From: JBCCQH01 sp039024435
GTDB lineage: Bacteria; Bacteroidota; Bacteroidia; J057; JADKCL01
Length of the DNA: 43,615 nt
Assembly (NCBI GenBank): GCA_039024435.1
Contig: JBCCQH010000064.1
Location: 1-43,615 of the forward strand
Direction: 5' to 3'
This document shows, in pieces, positions 7,460 to 15,317 of this stretch (positions are counted from its first letter, which is position 1; every line of letters starts with the position of its first letter). The notes below the pieces were generated by a model. That model did no database searches. It had not been told where the DNA came from and saw nothing but the letters and a program-made list of their open reading frames with translations. The translations under genes were made by a program, and so were the position numbers.

Positions 7460-8794
7460 TCACTCGCCTTCAAGAAGGCGCTCAGTTACGTACGCACTCA
7501 GATGGTCTTTCAGCTCGGGAATGGTCACTTTGTCGATCACCTCAGACGCAAAAGCGTAGGTCAGCAGCACCCGGGCGCGCTTTTTGTCCAGGCCCCGGCT
7601 CCGCAGATAGAACATCGCCGTTTCGTCGAGTTGTCCGGTGGTCGCTCCGTGCGAACACTTGACATCATCGGCAAAGATTTCGAGTTGGGGCTTGGTGTTG
7701 ATCGTGGCCCCGTCCGAAAGGATCAGCGTTTTATTGCTCTGGAAGGCATTGGTTTTTTGGGCGTCGGGCCGCACCATGACCTTGCCGTTGAAGACCGCGG
7801 TGGCTTCACCACTGAGGACGCCTTTGTACAATTCGTTGCTGTAACAATTGGGCAGTGCGTGATCAACCAGCGTGTGGTTGTCGACGTGGGCCCGGCCATC
7901 GAGCAAATAAAGCCCGTTCATGTAGGTCTCGCAGTGCTCGCCTTGGTGCAGCGCGTGCAGATTGTTGCGGATCAATTGGCCACGTAGCGTGACGACGTTG
8001 CTTTGAAAACGGCTTTGGCGCTCTTGGTTGACTTGCGTGAAGTTAATCAGTTCCAGGCCGTCTTCATTTTGGATCGTGCTCAATTCCACCCGCGCATCGG
8101 CCATCACTTGGATTTCCCCGACGTGGGTCTCAAAGGAATTTGCCCCGGGCCATTGCAGCCATTGCTCGACCACTTTGAGTTCAGAATTGGCCTCCGCAAC
8201 GATGAGTTTTCGGCTGTAGGTGGCCGTTTCTCCCCCCGGGGACAGCGAGAGGTGGAAGACCGTCACCGGATAGCGAGCGGTTTGGTTTTTTTCCAGGTGA
8301 ATGAAAACACCGTCGAATGCCATCGCGGTGTTGAGTGCCACGAAAGGCGTTGCCTTGCGGTCGGCGATTTTGCCAAAGTACGGGGTAGTAAGCCCATTCT
8401 TGATCGCCTCCTTCAGCGGCAGAATCGTCAGACCGTCATCTTCATGAATGTGGGACAATTCCGGATGAAAATGACCATCGACCAATACCACGTGGTGGCT
8501 CTGCAGGTTTTGCGGCGCCCGGCTCCGAAAAAAAGTCTTTATCTTCTCCAGATTCGGAAGTTGGGGGAGGCGGACTACTGGAGCATTTTTGCGTTCACTG
8601 ATCGACCGCACACTGGTGTACTTCCACTCTTCCCATTTGGTACTGGGAAATCCTTGCCGCACAAACTCGGCCATGGCATCCCGCTTGATTTCGCTGGCTT
8701 CGCCCCAACTATCGCCTACGAAACTTTGCAACAAGGCAAAATCATCCTGCCACTTCTTGAGGTGCCCGTTGGTGATTCCGGTCGGATTCGACAT
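7460..8794 (-). CDS. sufD: SUF scaffold protein SufD
   Basis: A 444-residue SufB/SufD-family protein that forms the SufBC2D scaffold. The C-terminal beta-helix core is recognisable by QTNAFQSNKTLILSDGATINTKP, KCSHGATTGQLDETAMFYLRSRG and the helical tail. The N-terminal 100 residues (FPSTKWEEWKYTSV) are the usual SufD helical region. It lies 18 bases after sufC in the fixed order sufB-C-D-S. Confidence 0.95.
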   Translation of the reverse strand: MSNPTGITNGHLKKWQDDFALLQSFVGDSWGEASEIKRDAMAEFVRQGFPSTKWEEWKYTSVRSISERKNAPVVRLPQLPNLEKIKTFFRSRAPQNLQSHHVVLVDGHFHPELSHIHEDDGLTILPLKEAIKNGLTTPYFGKIADRKATPFVALNTAMAFDGVFIHLEKNQTARYPVTVFHLSLSPGGETATYSRKLIVAEANSELKVVEQWLQWPGANSFETHVGEIQVMADARVELSTIQNEDGLELINFTQVNQERQSRFQSNVVTLRGQLIRNNLHALHQGEHCETYMNGLYLLDGRAHVDNHTLVDHALPNCYSNELYKGVLSGEATAVFNGKVMVRPDAQKTNAFQSNKTLILSDGATINTKPQLEIFADDVKCSHGATTGQLDETAMFYLRSRGLDKKRARVLLTYAFASEVIDKVTIPELKDHLSAYVTERLLEGE

Positions 8795-8812
8795 AATATT
8801 TTCCTGTTGAAG

Positions 8813-9577
8813 TTAAACCGCGGCTGCTTCGACTTCGGCTTTGATCCAGTCGTAACCCTTCTCTTCGAGTTCGAGGGCGAGTCCCCGCGGACCCGACTTG
8901 ACAATGCGCCCATTGTAAAGCACGTGAACGTAATCCGGCACGATATAATCGAGCAGTCGCTGGTAATGGGTAACGACAATTACGCCATTTTCCGGTCCTT
9001 TGAGCTTGTTTACCCCGTTGGACACAATTTTCAACGCGTCGATATCGAGTCCCGAATCGGTTTCGTCCAGCAGCGCCAGCTTGGGTTCAAGCATCGCCAT
9101 TTGAAAAATCTCGTTGCGCTTCTTTTCCCCACCGGAGAAACCTTCATTGACCGCCCGCTCCTGAATGAGCTTGGGATCGATTTCGACCAGTTTCGCCTTC
9201 TCGCGCATCAACTTGAGGAATTCACGGGCACTGAGGTTGTCCAGGCCACGGGCTTCCCGAATCGATCCGATTGCGTTTTTGAGGAATTGTACCGTACTGA
9301 TGCCGGGGATCTCCACCGGATATTGGAAGGCAAGGAAAATCCCGGCCCAAGCCCGTTCTTCCGGGCTGAGTTCCAGCAGGTCTTCGCCGTCAAAGGTGAC
9401 CGTCCCCTCGGTAACTTCATATTCTTCCCGTCCCGCCAAGACCGAGGCCAGGGTACTTTTTCCCGATCCATTTGGTCCCATGATGGCGTGTACTTCACCG
9501 GGATTTACGACAAGGTTGATCCCGTTCAGAATCTTTTTGTCCTCGATGGAGACGTGCAGGTTATTGATTTCAAGCAT
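8813..9577 (-). CDS. sufC: SUF ATPase SufC
   Basis: A 254-residue ABC-type ATPase that powers the SufBCD scaffold. Walker A GPNGSGKST lies at about 34-42, the signature FSGGE at 147-151, and Walker B LALLDETDSGLD at about 168-179. I place the start at 9577 (MLEINNLHVSIEDK), the usual SufC N-terminus; an in-frame ATG at 9616 would add 13 residues with no family match. It is 93 bases downstream of sufB. Confidence 0.95.
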   Translation of the reverse strand: MLEINNLHVSIEDKKILNGINLVVNPGEVHAIMGPNGSGKSTLASVLAGREEYEVTEGTVTFDGEDLLELSPEERAWAGIFLAFQYPVEIPGISTVQFLKNAIGSIREARGLDNLSAREFLKLMREKAKLVEIDPKLIQERAVNEGFSGGEKKRNEIFQMAMLEPKLALLDETDSGLDIDALKIVSNGVNKLKGPENGVIVVTHYQRLLDYIVPDYVHVLYNGRIVKSGPRGLALELEEKGYDWIKAEVEAAAV

Positions 9578-9670
9578 TGGTTTTTCTTGTCTTTTGTTCA
9601 AACTACGGTCACTCACAGGTGAGCTTTAGCAGCATCCAGGGCCCCGCTCGGGAGCGGTGCTGGAAGAACG

Positions 9671-11116
9671 TTAGCCTACGCTGCCCTCCAGGCTGATCGC
9701 AAGCAGTTTTTGCGCTTCCACGGCAAACTCCATCGGAAGCTTATTGAGCACTTCGCGGGAGAAACCATTGACGATCAGGCCGATGGCCTTTTCCTCATCG
9801 ATTCCGCGTTGTTGACAATAGAAGATTTGGTCCTCGCCGATTTTCGACGTCGTTGCTTCGTGCTCCACCGTGCCGCTTGGATGACTTACCTCAATGTAGG
9901 GGAAAGTGTGTGCGCCGCACTTGTCGCCGAGGAGGAGCGAATCGCATTGAGAAAAGTTGCGCGCATTCGTCGCTTTTTTCCCAATTTTTACGAGCCCCCG
10001 GTAGGAGTTTTGGCTCTTACCGGCACTGATTCCTTTCGAGATGATGGTGCTTTTCGTGTTTTTCCCGATGTGAACCATCTTGGTTCCGGTGTCGGCTTGC
10101 TGATAATTGTTGGTCAGCGCTACGGAATAAAATTCTCCGACTGAATTGTCTCCGGTAAGGTAGACGCTCGGATATTTCCAGGTAATGGCGGAACCAGTTT
10201 CGACCTGGGTCCAAGAAATCTTGCTGTTTCGGCCGCGGCAGTTGCCGCGCTTGGTCACGAAGTTGTAGATTCCTCCGTTGCCATTTTCGTCGCCCGGAAA
10301 CCAGTTTTGAACGGTCGAGTATTTGATCTCTGCATCGTCCATCGCCACCAATTCTACAACGGCGGCGTGCAGTTGATTCTCATCGCGCTGCGGCGCCGTA
10401 CAGCCCTCGAGATAGCTTACGTAGCTGCCTTCTTCGGCAACGATCAACGTGCGCTCGAACTGTCCAGTATTTGATTCATTGATCCGGAAATACGTGGACA
10501 ACTCCATCGGACAACGAACGCCTTTGGGGATGTAAACGAAGGAACCATCGCTGAACACCGCCGAGTTGAGCGCAGCGTAATAGTTGTCGTTGTAAGGAAT
10601 CGTTTTCCCCAACCATTTTTTGATCAAATCGGGGTGCTCGTGGATAGCCTCGCCGAAGGACATGAAAATCACGCCCATTTCTTTCAATTTTTCTTTGAAA
10701 GTGGTGACCACCGAGGTACTGTCCCACACGACGTCGACGGCGACTCCCGAAAGCATTTTTTGCTCTTCAATTGGGATTCCCAACTTGTCAAATGTCTTCA
10801 ACAACTCTGGATCTACCTCGTCCAAACTGTTCAGTTTTGGCTTTTTCTTGGGCGCCGCGTAATAGCTAATGTCCTGTAGATCAATCGGGGGATAGTGAAC
10901 ATTGGGCCACTTGGGCTCTTTCATCTTTTTGAATTGACGAAATGCACGCAGGCGCCAATTGAGCAACCACTCCGGCTCATCTTTTTTGGACGAGATCAGC
11001 CGGACTATATCTTCATTCAGCCCCTTGGGGGCCTTCTCCGATTCAATATCAGTAGTGAAGCCATACGCGTACTCCTGACGCGTCACATCTTCAAGTATCT
11101 TCAGCTCTTCACTCAT
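9671..11116 (-). CDS. sufB: SUF scaffold protein SufB
   Basis: A 481-residue protein, full length for SufB, the central scaffold on which the cluster is built. Recognisable blocks are FRQFKKMKEPKWPN, FGEAIHEHPDL, VFSDGSFVYIPKGVRCPMELSTYFRIN, LIVAEEGSYVSYLEGCTAP and SGTVEHEATTSKIGEDQIFYCQQRGID near the C-terminus. It is the first gene of the leftward operon. Its promoter must lie in the 11117-11414 spacer, where two palindromes are candidate operators. Confidence 0.97.
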   Translation of the reverse strand: MSEELKILEDVTRQEYAYGFTTDIESEKAPKGLNEDIVRLISSKKDEPEWLLNWRLRAFRQFKKMKEPKWPNVHYPPIDLQDISYYAAPKKKPKLNSLDEVDPELLKTFDKLGIPIEEQKMLSGVAVDVVWDSTSVVTTFKEKLKEMGVIFMSFGEAIHEHPDLIKKWLGKTIPYNDNYYAALNSAVFSDGSFVYIPKGVRCPMELSTYFRINESNTGQFERTLIVAEEGSYVSYLEGCTAPQRDENQLHAAVVELVAMDDAEIKYSTVQNWFPGDENGNGGIYNFVTKRGNCRGRNSKISWTQVETGSAITWKYPSVYLTGDNSVGEFYSVALTNNYQQADTGTKMVHIGKNTKSTIISKGISAGKSQNSYRGLVKIGKKATNARNFSQCDSLLLGDKCGAHTFPYIEVSHPSGTVEHEATTSKIGEDQIFYCQQRGIDEEKAIGLIVNGFSREVLNKLPMEFAVEAQKLLAISLEGSVG

Positions 11117-11192
11117 TGGATATTCTACTTTTTACAATCGTTGTTATATGTGCCGAAATTACGTAAAAATAACCGGTCCCGAACCGTTTTGT

Positions 11193-11207
11193 TCACAATA
11201 ATTGTGA
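11193..11207. promoter_or_regulatory. Palindromic candidate operator upstream of sufB
   Basis: TCACAATAATTGTGA is a perfect palindrome around a central A, 77 to 91 bases upstream of the sufB start codon. The spacing suggests it overlaps the region around or just upstream of the sufB core promoter. The half-sites are Crp-like but in inverted order, so no known regulator is assigned. Confidence 0.5.
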
Positions 11208-11255
11208 GCCCATTCATCAAAATCAGTATGAGTGTTACTAACTTTTGGGTATGAA

Positions 11256-11271
11256 TACCTAAAATTAGGTA
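11256..11271. promoter_or_regulatory. Second palindromic candidate operator
   Basis: TACCTAAAATTAGGTA is a perfect 16-base palindrome. It overlaps a second one, GGTATGAATACC (11248-11259), giving clustered GGTA/TACC half-sites. It lies between sufB and fahA, about 145 bases from either start, and could serve either. Confidence 0.5.
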
Positions 11272-11376
11272 GTTTGTACTGAAAAATGCCGGTAAAAAGT
11301 GCCTTTCCCGACAAAGTTTCCCGCTTCTTCCTGATCGCCCACTCACTAAAAAGGCAGGATTTTCGGTGCAAAATAC

Positions 11377-11384
11377 TATGTTTG
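11377..11384 (+). promoter_or_regulatory. -7 element of the fahA promoter
   Basis: TATGTTTG matches the Bacteroidota -7 consensus TAnnTTTG and would start transcription about 24 bases before the fahA ATG. No good TTTG -33 element is visible at the standard distance. Confidence 0.45.
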
Positions 11385-11414
11385 CAGCATCGATTCACGC
11401 AACCATTCGAAATT

Positions 11415-12683
11415 ATGAGCGATGCAAATTCCCCCCAACTCACTTCCTGGGTTCCCGTTCCCGAAAACAGCGATTTTCCGATACAAAACTTGCCCTTTGG
11501 CGTCTGCCGGACCTCCGGCGGTCCGCATATCGTAGTGGCCATCGGCGATCTGATGCTGGACTTGCACGTCCTGGCGGATAGTGGCTTGCTGAATGCCTCC
11601 GGGGTTCCGCGGGAGTTTTTCCAAGCCCCCTTGTTGAATCCCCTGGCGGCGCTGGGGCGCTCGGCCGTGACGTCGGTGCGCAATCGGGTGAGCGAATTGT
11701 TGCGCAAAGACAACGCCGAATTGCAAAACAATCCGGATCTGAACCAGCGCGCTTTCCTGCCTCGGATCGGCGCGGAGTTGTTGCTGCCCGTATTCGTGGG
11801 CGACTACACTGACTTTTACTCAAGCCGGGAACACGCCACCAATGTTGGTTCCATGTTCCGCGATCCGAACAATGCCTTGCTGCCCAACTGGCTGCACATT
11901 CCGGTCGGCTATCATGGGCGTGCGAGTTCCGTGGTGGTTTCAGGGACGCCCATTCGGCGTCCCAACGGTCAGACCAAACCCAACGACGACGCCCCGGTGT
12001 ACGGTCCCAGCCGTTTGCTCGACTTCGAACTGGAGATGGCTTTTGTCTGCGGGCAACCGAATAAGTTGGGCCATCCGATTGCGGTGGACCAAGCCGAAGA
12101 CCATATTTTCGGGATGGTATTGTTCAATGACTGGTCGGCGCGCGACATCCAAAAATGGGAGTATGTCCCGCTCGGACCCTTCCTCGGCAAGAACTTTGCT
12201 TCATCGGTGTCCCCATGGGTGGTGACGCTCGATGCCCTGGAGCCTTTCCGGATCGCGGCACCGGAGCAGGATCCCGCACCGCTGCCCTACCTGCAAAGCG
12301 CAAGCAACTCCGGTTTTGACATTCAGCTTGAGGTCGCCATCGCCCCGCAAGGTGGGGAGGAGTTCACCGTTTGTCGCTCCAATTACCGCAATATGTACTG
12401 GACGATGCGGCAGCAACTGGCCCACCATACCGTCAATGGCTGCAACATCAATGCGGGTGACATGTGCGCTTCCGGAACGATTTCCGGCCCTACGCCGGAT
12501 AGCTACGGCTCTATGCTCGAACTGTCCTGGCGCGGCACCAAGCCGATTCAAATGCCCGACGGCAGTGAGCGCAAATTCCTCCAGGATGGTGATACCGTCG
12601 TCATGCGGGGCTACTGCGAAAAAGATGGGGTTCGCATCGGATTTGGGGAAGTGCGGGGCGAGGTGCTGCCGGCCCTGACCTGA
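11415..12683 (+). CDS. fahA: Fumarylacetoacetase
   Basis: A 422-residue enzyme that splits fumarylacetoacetate to fumarate and acetoacetate, the last step of tyrosine/homogentisate breakdown. Family residues are visible: metal-site Asp130 in FVGDYTDFY, catalytic His140 in SREHATNVG, IPVGYHGRASS (about 162-172), LDFELEMAFV, and FNDWSARDIQKWEYVPLGPFLGKNF. The start at 11415 (MSDANSPQL) fits the family; the open frame extends upstream without similarity. No other tyrosine-degradation gene is in the window. It is transcribed away from sufB. Its stop codon TGA and the stop of the convergent gene share one TGATCA. Confidence 0.95.
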   Translation: MSDANSPQLTSWVPVPENSDFPIQNLPFGVCRTSGGPHIVVAIGDLMLDLHVLADSGLLNASGVPREFFQAPLLNPLAALGRSAVTSVRNRVSELLRKDNAELQNNPDLNQRAFLPRIGAELLLPVFVGDYTDFYSSREHATNVGSMFRDPNNALLPNWLHIPVGYHGRASSVVVSGTPIRRPNGQTKPNDDAPVYGPSRLLDFELEMAFVCGQPNKLGHPIAVDQAEDHIFGMVLFNDWSARDIQKWEYVPLGPFLGKNFASSVSPWVVTLDALEPFRIAAPEQDPAPLPYLQSASNSGFDIQLEVAIAPQGGEEFTVCRSNYRNMYWTMRQQLAHHTVNGCNINAGDMCASGTISGPTPDSYGSMLELSWRGTKPIQMPDGSERKFLQDGDTVVMRGYCEKDGVRIGFGEVRGEVLPALT

Positions 12684-13322
12684 TCAAGTACTTTGGGCGG
12701 AGCCGACCAGGCGCGACCAGTCCTCACGGCGAAATGCGATCAAGATCCAGAGGACCAGCGGGACGACCAGCGAAACGACGATGTGCTTCACAAATATCCC
12801 GTCCAAAAAGGCAATGAAGCGGGAAGTGGTCGAGGAATACTCCACGACGCCCAACTGTGGATTCTCACCCCAACTGAACATCAGATTTACCCAGAGTCGG
12901 AACAACACAAACAGAGTAATCGCCAACAGGCCCAGACCTGCCCCCACCGCTTTGCGCCGGTTGGGGACCGGTGAGGCCAAAATCAACGCCAAAATGAAGG
13001 CCGTGGACAAAAACCCTGATTGCCAAGTGCTAAAGTAGACCTTGATCACCCGGACATTGGTACCACTGCTGCGGGCCTGCCCCAATTCTTCCCGATTGAG
13101 CAGCAACATGACCGTATCCATGTCCTTTTGCAGGGGATCGTTGCCCGGCTGAAAGTCGACCAGGCCTTCGCTCCACCATTCCTGAAACACTTGGTTGCCC
13201 ATCGCCTGCACCAAACTGCGGTAAGCATCACCCACCCCAGCAAAATGGCCTGCGACCAGCAGCGCGGCGTAGATACCCAGGAACCACAACAGGAATTTCC
13301 TAATCGGTTTGAAGTTGAGCAT
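12684..13322 (-). CDS. Exosortase-associated membrane protein (unrecognised family)
   Basis: A 212-residue protein with an N-terminal membrane helix (about 8-30), a 70-residue extracytoplasmic segment, and further helices at about 103-121, 126-146 and 180-200. No catalytic motif was recognised. Its start overlaps the end of the exosortase gene by 23 bases, so the two are translationally coupled. By context it is an accessory of the exosortase, probably helping substrate handling in the membrane. Confidence 0.7.
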   Translation of the reverse strand: MLNFKPIRKFLLWFLGIYAALLVAGHFAGVGDAYRSLVQAMGNQVFQEWWSEGLVDFQPGNDPLQKDMDTVMLLLNREELGQARSSGTNVRVIKVYFSTWQSGFLSTAFILALILASPVPNRRKAVGAGLGLLAITLFVLFRLWVNLMFSWGENPQLGVVEYSSTTSRFIAFLDGIFVKHIVVSLVVPLVLWILIAFRREDWSRLVGSAQST

Positions 13323-13929
13323 CGCTAGATAGAGGTTTAGGTTGGGGCAGACGGCTCAACCAGTACCCCCAGGCCAAAATCGCCAGGAGGATGAACACCA
13401 CTTGCCAAAATTCGCGGTGTAAAAATTCAAAGCCCGCCGGCCAGTATTCGGCGGCCAGGAACAGAGAAATAATGCGCAAGAAGTTGGTGCCGAGCAGAAA
13501 CAAGCTGCCGTAGAGGATGCCCCGGATTTTGAAGCGGGGCGGGGCGGGAAAAGCCAGTACCCCCGCGAGGAGCAGCATCGTCGGTTCGATTCCGTCGCAT
13601 CCCTGCATGACGCTGATCGAAGCGGTCTCCGAACTCAAAGTCACCCCGGATGCGGTAGTTTCCGCCCCAAAAACATTCAGCACCCCACCGGCCACCGCGG
13701 CATTGAGCTTGTTCCAGGGCGCCAGAACGTAAGCCTTAAAAAAGTCGGTCCACCAGAGGATGTAAAATGGAACGATGACCGCCGAAAAGCGGAGCAAAAA
13801 GATCAAAACCGGCGATTTTTCCCGTTTGAATTTGTTCCACCACTTGCGGAGGGCGGGGCGTATTCCGCCCGAACCCGCGTTCGGCTTGGGTGCGGAAGAC
13901 CGCCTTCTTTCGGCACGTGATTTCGCCAT
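13300..13929 (-). CDS. Exosortase/archaeosortase-family transpeptidase
   Basis: A 209-residue membrane protein with the three exosortase signature residues: Cys111 in MQGCDGIEPTMLL, Arg152 in GTNFLRIISL, and His171 in FEFLHREFWQ. A basic N-terminus (about 1-38) is followed by about five or six membrane helices. Exosortases cut short C-terminal anchor signals (PEP-CTERM-like) and are tied to exopolysaccharide or surface attachment. It sits between two small membrane-protein genes. It is short for the family but has all three key residues. The subtype could not be assigned. Confidence 0.85.
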   Translation of the reverse strand: MAKSRAERRRSSAPKPNAGSGGIRPALRKWWNKFKREKSPVLIFLLRFSAVIVPFYILWWTDFFKAYVLAPWNKLNAAVAGGVLNVFGAETTASGVTLSSETASISVMQGCDGIEPTMLLLAGVLAFPAPPRFKIRGILYGSLFLLGTNFLRIISLFLAAEYWPAGFEFLHREFWQVVFILLAILAWGYWLSRLPQPKPLSSDAQLQTD

Positions 13930-13939
13930 ATCGTAGAAT

Positions 13940-14143
13940 TTAGTCCTCGGGATTCCAAAGCATCAGGTGAATGAAATACGTCAGCAATCCCGCCGCGATG
14001 GGCGCACACCAGGGATCGGCGGAAGTAGGTGCATAGTCCAGGAAAAAAACCGCCACGCCAAATGCGGCAGCAACCACCGCCAAGACGACCGCCAACACTT
14101 TGAAATAGAGTGCCTTGTTAAACGGAATATCAAGTCGTTTCAT
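13940..14143 (-). CDS. Small two-helix membrane protein of the exosortase locus
   Basis: A 67-residue protein with hydrophobic segments at about 11-33 and 45-60. It ends ten bases before the exosortase gene and is read in the same direction, so it is probably the first gene of a three-gene operon. No family was recognised. A weak promoter match (ATTG-N20-TAACTTGA, 14169-14200) lies upstream. Confidence 0.6.
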   Translation of the reverse strand: MKRLDIPFNKALYFKVLAVVLAVVAAAFGVAVFFLDYAPTSADPWCAPIAAGLLTYFIHLMLWNPED

Positions 14144-14252
14144 TCTGACCTCGCTGATTGATCAAGAGTCAAGTTAAGCGCTCCGGTACAATTAAGCAAT
14201 ACCCACGGGTCCCAATCGGATAATTTGGCGCTTCCCCTTATTTTAGGGCACT

Positions 14253-15308
14253 ATGCAAAGACCCTTCAAACCATTTCCACCTAAATTCTTTGGCTGCCTA
14301 GCGCTGCTCCTCTTGACCGCTTGCGCCGATCCTAGCGATTTCCTGTCACCCGAATCCAATCCCAACGTCCGCGCGCAATTGGGTTTGCGGGGCCCGGTCA
14401 AAGCACTCCGGACGACCACTCAGCTCTTCGAAACCAATGCCCAGGACAGTTCTATCCTGATCGAAACCACCGTGGAGACGCGCGAATTCAATCGCGAGGG
14501 CATCCTGCTCCGCCAGTTGCGGCAACGCGATGGCATCACCGAAATCGACCGTACCATTACTCTGAATGTCCACGGGGCCACACAAAAAGAGCATGAAGGG
14601 GCCAACGAGCTTTCCCCCCCTCGCACTACTGAAGTGCGCTACGGCCCCAATGGCAAACTACAGGAGCGGCAGATTTTCAATCCCGAAAAAGAATTGCAGG
14701 AACGAGAACTGCGGGAGTACGATACTGAGGGACGGCTTTCGGAAACCAAGCAGATCTTTTACCAGCGCGATGGCAGTGGGCGCGAAACCCATGCCTACCG
14801 AACGGCCTACGAGTATGATTCAGCAAACCAGCTCCGCGTAAAACACACCCGCAACGAAATTCCGGTTTTTGAATCGGAATACAATACTGATGATCAACTA
14901 CTTGAGCACAAGCTCTTCGATGAGGATGGCAAGTGGGAACGCACCCTTATCTACCGGTACGAAGGCGATACCGTCGGGGAGGAGCGGAATGTCTCCGCCT
15001 CGGGCAAATTGTTGGGCCGCAAGCGAGTGGAACGTGGTCCCTACGGCAAAACCCTCGATGCTGAGTACGACGCAGAAGGCAATCTGGTTTACCGCCAGGA
15101 AGTGGAATACCTCGATCTCGGATGGATCGCCGCGGAACAATATTGGGGCTTTATACCGAAATCACCGACGGAGGAACGCCCCGCCCCCGAGGCGGAATTC
15201 AATTACCTCTACATTCTCGACACCACCGGAAACTGGAACATTCAGGAAAAGTGGGACGAGCGTTCCCTACGCCAGCGGGTGGAGCGGGAGTTCACCTATT
15301 TTGAATAA
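14253..15308 (+). CDS. Lipoprotein with YD/RHS-like strands
   Basis: A 351-residue lipoprotein. The signal peptide ends in a lipobox (LLLLTAC, Cys24). The body is charged and carries repeated short strands such as VRYGPNGKLQERQIF, REYDTEGRLSETKQIF, YEYDSANQLRVKH, SEYNTDDQLLEHKLF and EYDAEGNLVYRQEV. These resemble single YD/RHS-type beta-hairpin repeats, spaced 20-25 residues apart. It is probably anchored to the outer membrane. Function is unknown. It converges with the next gene with only nine bases between stops. Confidence 0.75.
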   Translation: MQRPFKPFPPKFFGCLALLLLTACADPSDFLSPESNPNVRAQLGLRGPVKALRTTTQLFETNAQDSSILIETTVETREFNREGILLRQLRQRDGITEIDRTITLNVHGATQKEHEGANELSPPRTTEVRYGPNGKLQERQIFNPEKELQERELREYDTEGRLSETKQIFYQRDGSGRETHAYRTAYEYDSANQLRVKHTRNEIPVFESEYNTDDQLLEHKLFDEDGKWERTLIYRYEGDTVGEERNVSASGKLLGRKRVERGPYGKTLDAEYDAEGNLVYRQEVEYLDLGWIAAEQYWGFIPKSPTEERPAPEAEFNYLYILDTTGNWNIQEKWDERSLRQRVEREFTYFE

Positions 15309-15317
15309 TTGGCAGTC

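Larger units (their letters stand above)
11117..11414. promoter_or_regulatory. Divergent sufB/fahA control region
   Basis: This 298-base spacer carries the divergent promoters. It is AT-rich near sufB. Leftward, TATTTTTA and TAATTTCG are one-mismatch versions of the Bacteroidota -7 element. Rightward, TATGTTTG at 11377-11384 matches it fully. Palindromes at 11193-11207 and 11256-11271 are listed separately. No riboswitch fold was recognised. Confidence 0.6.
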
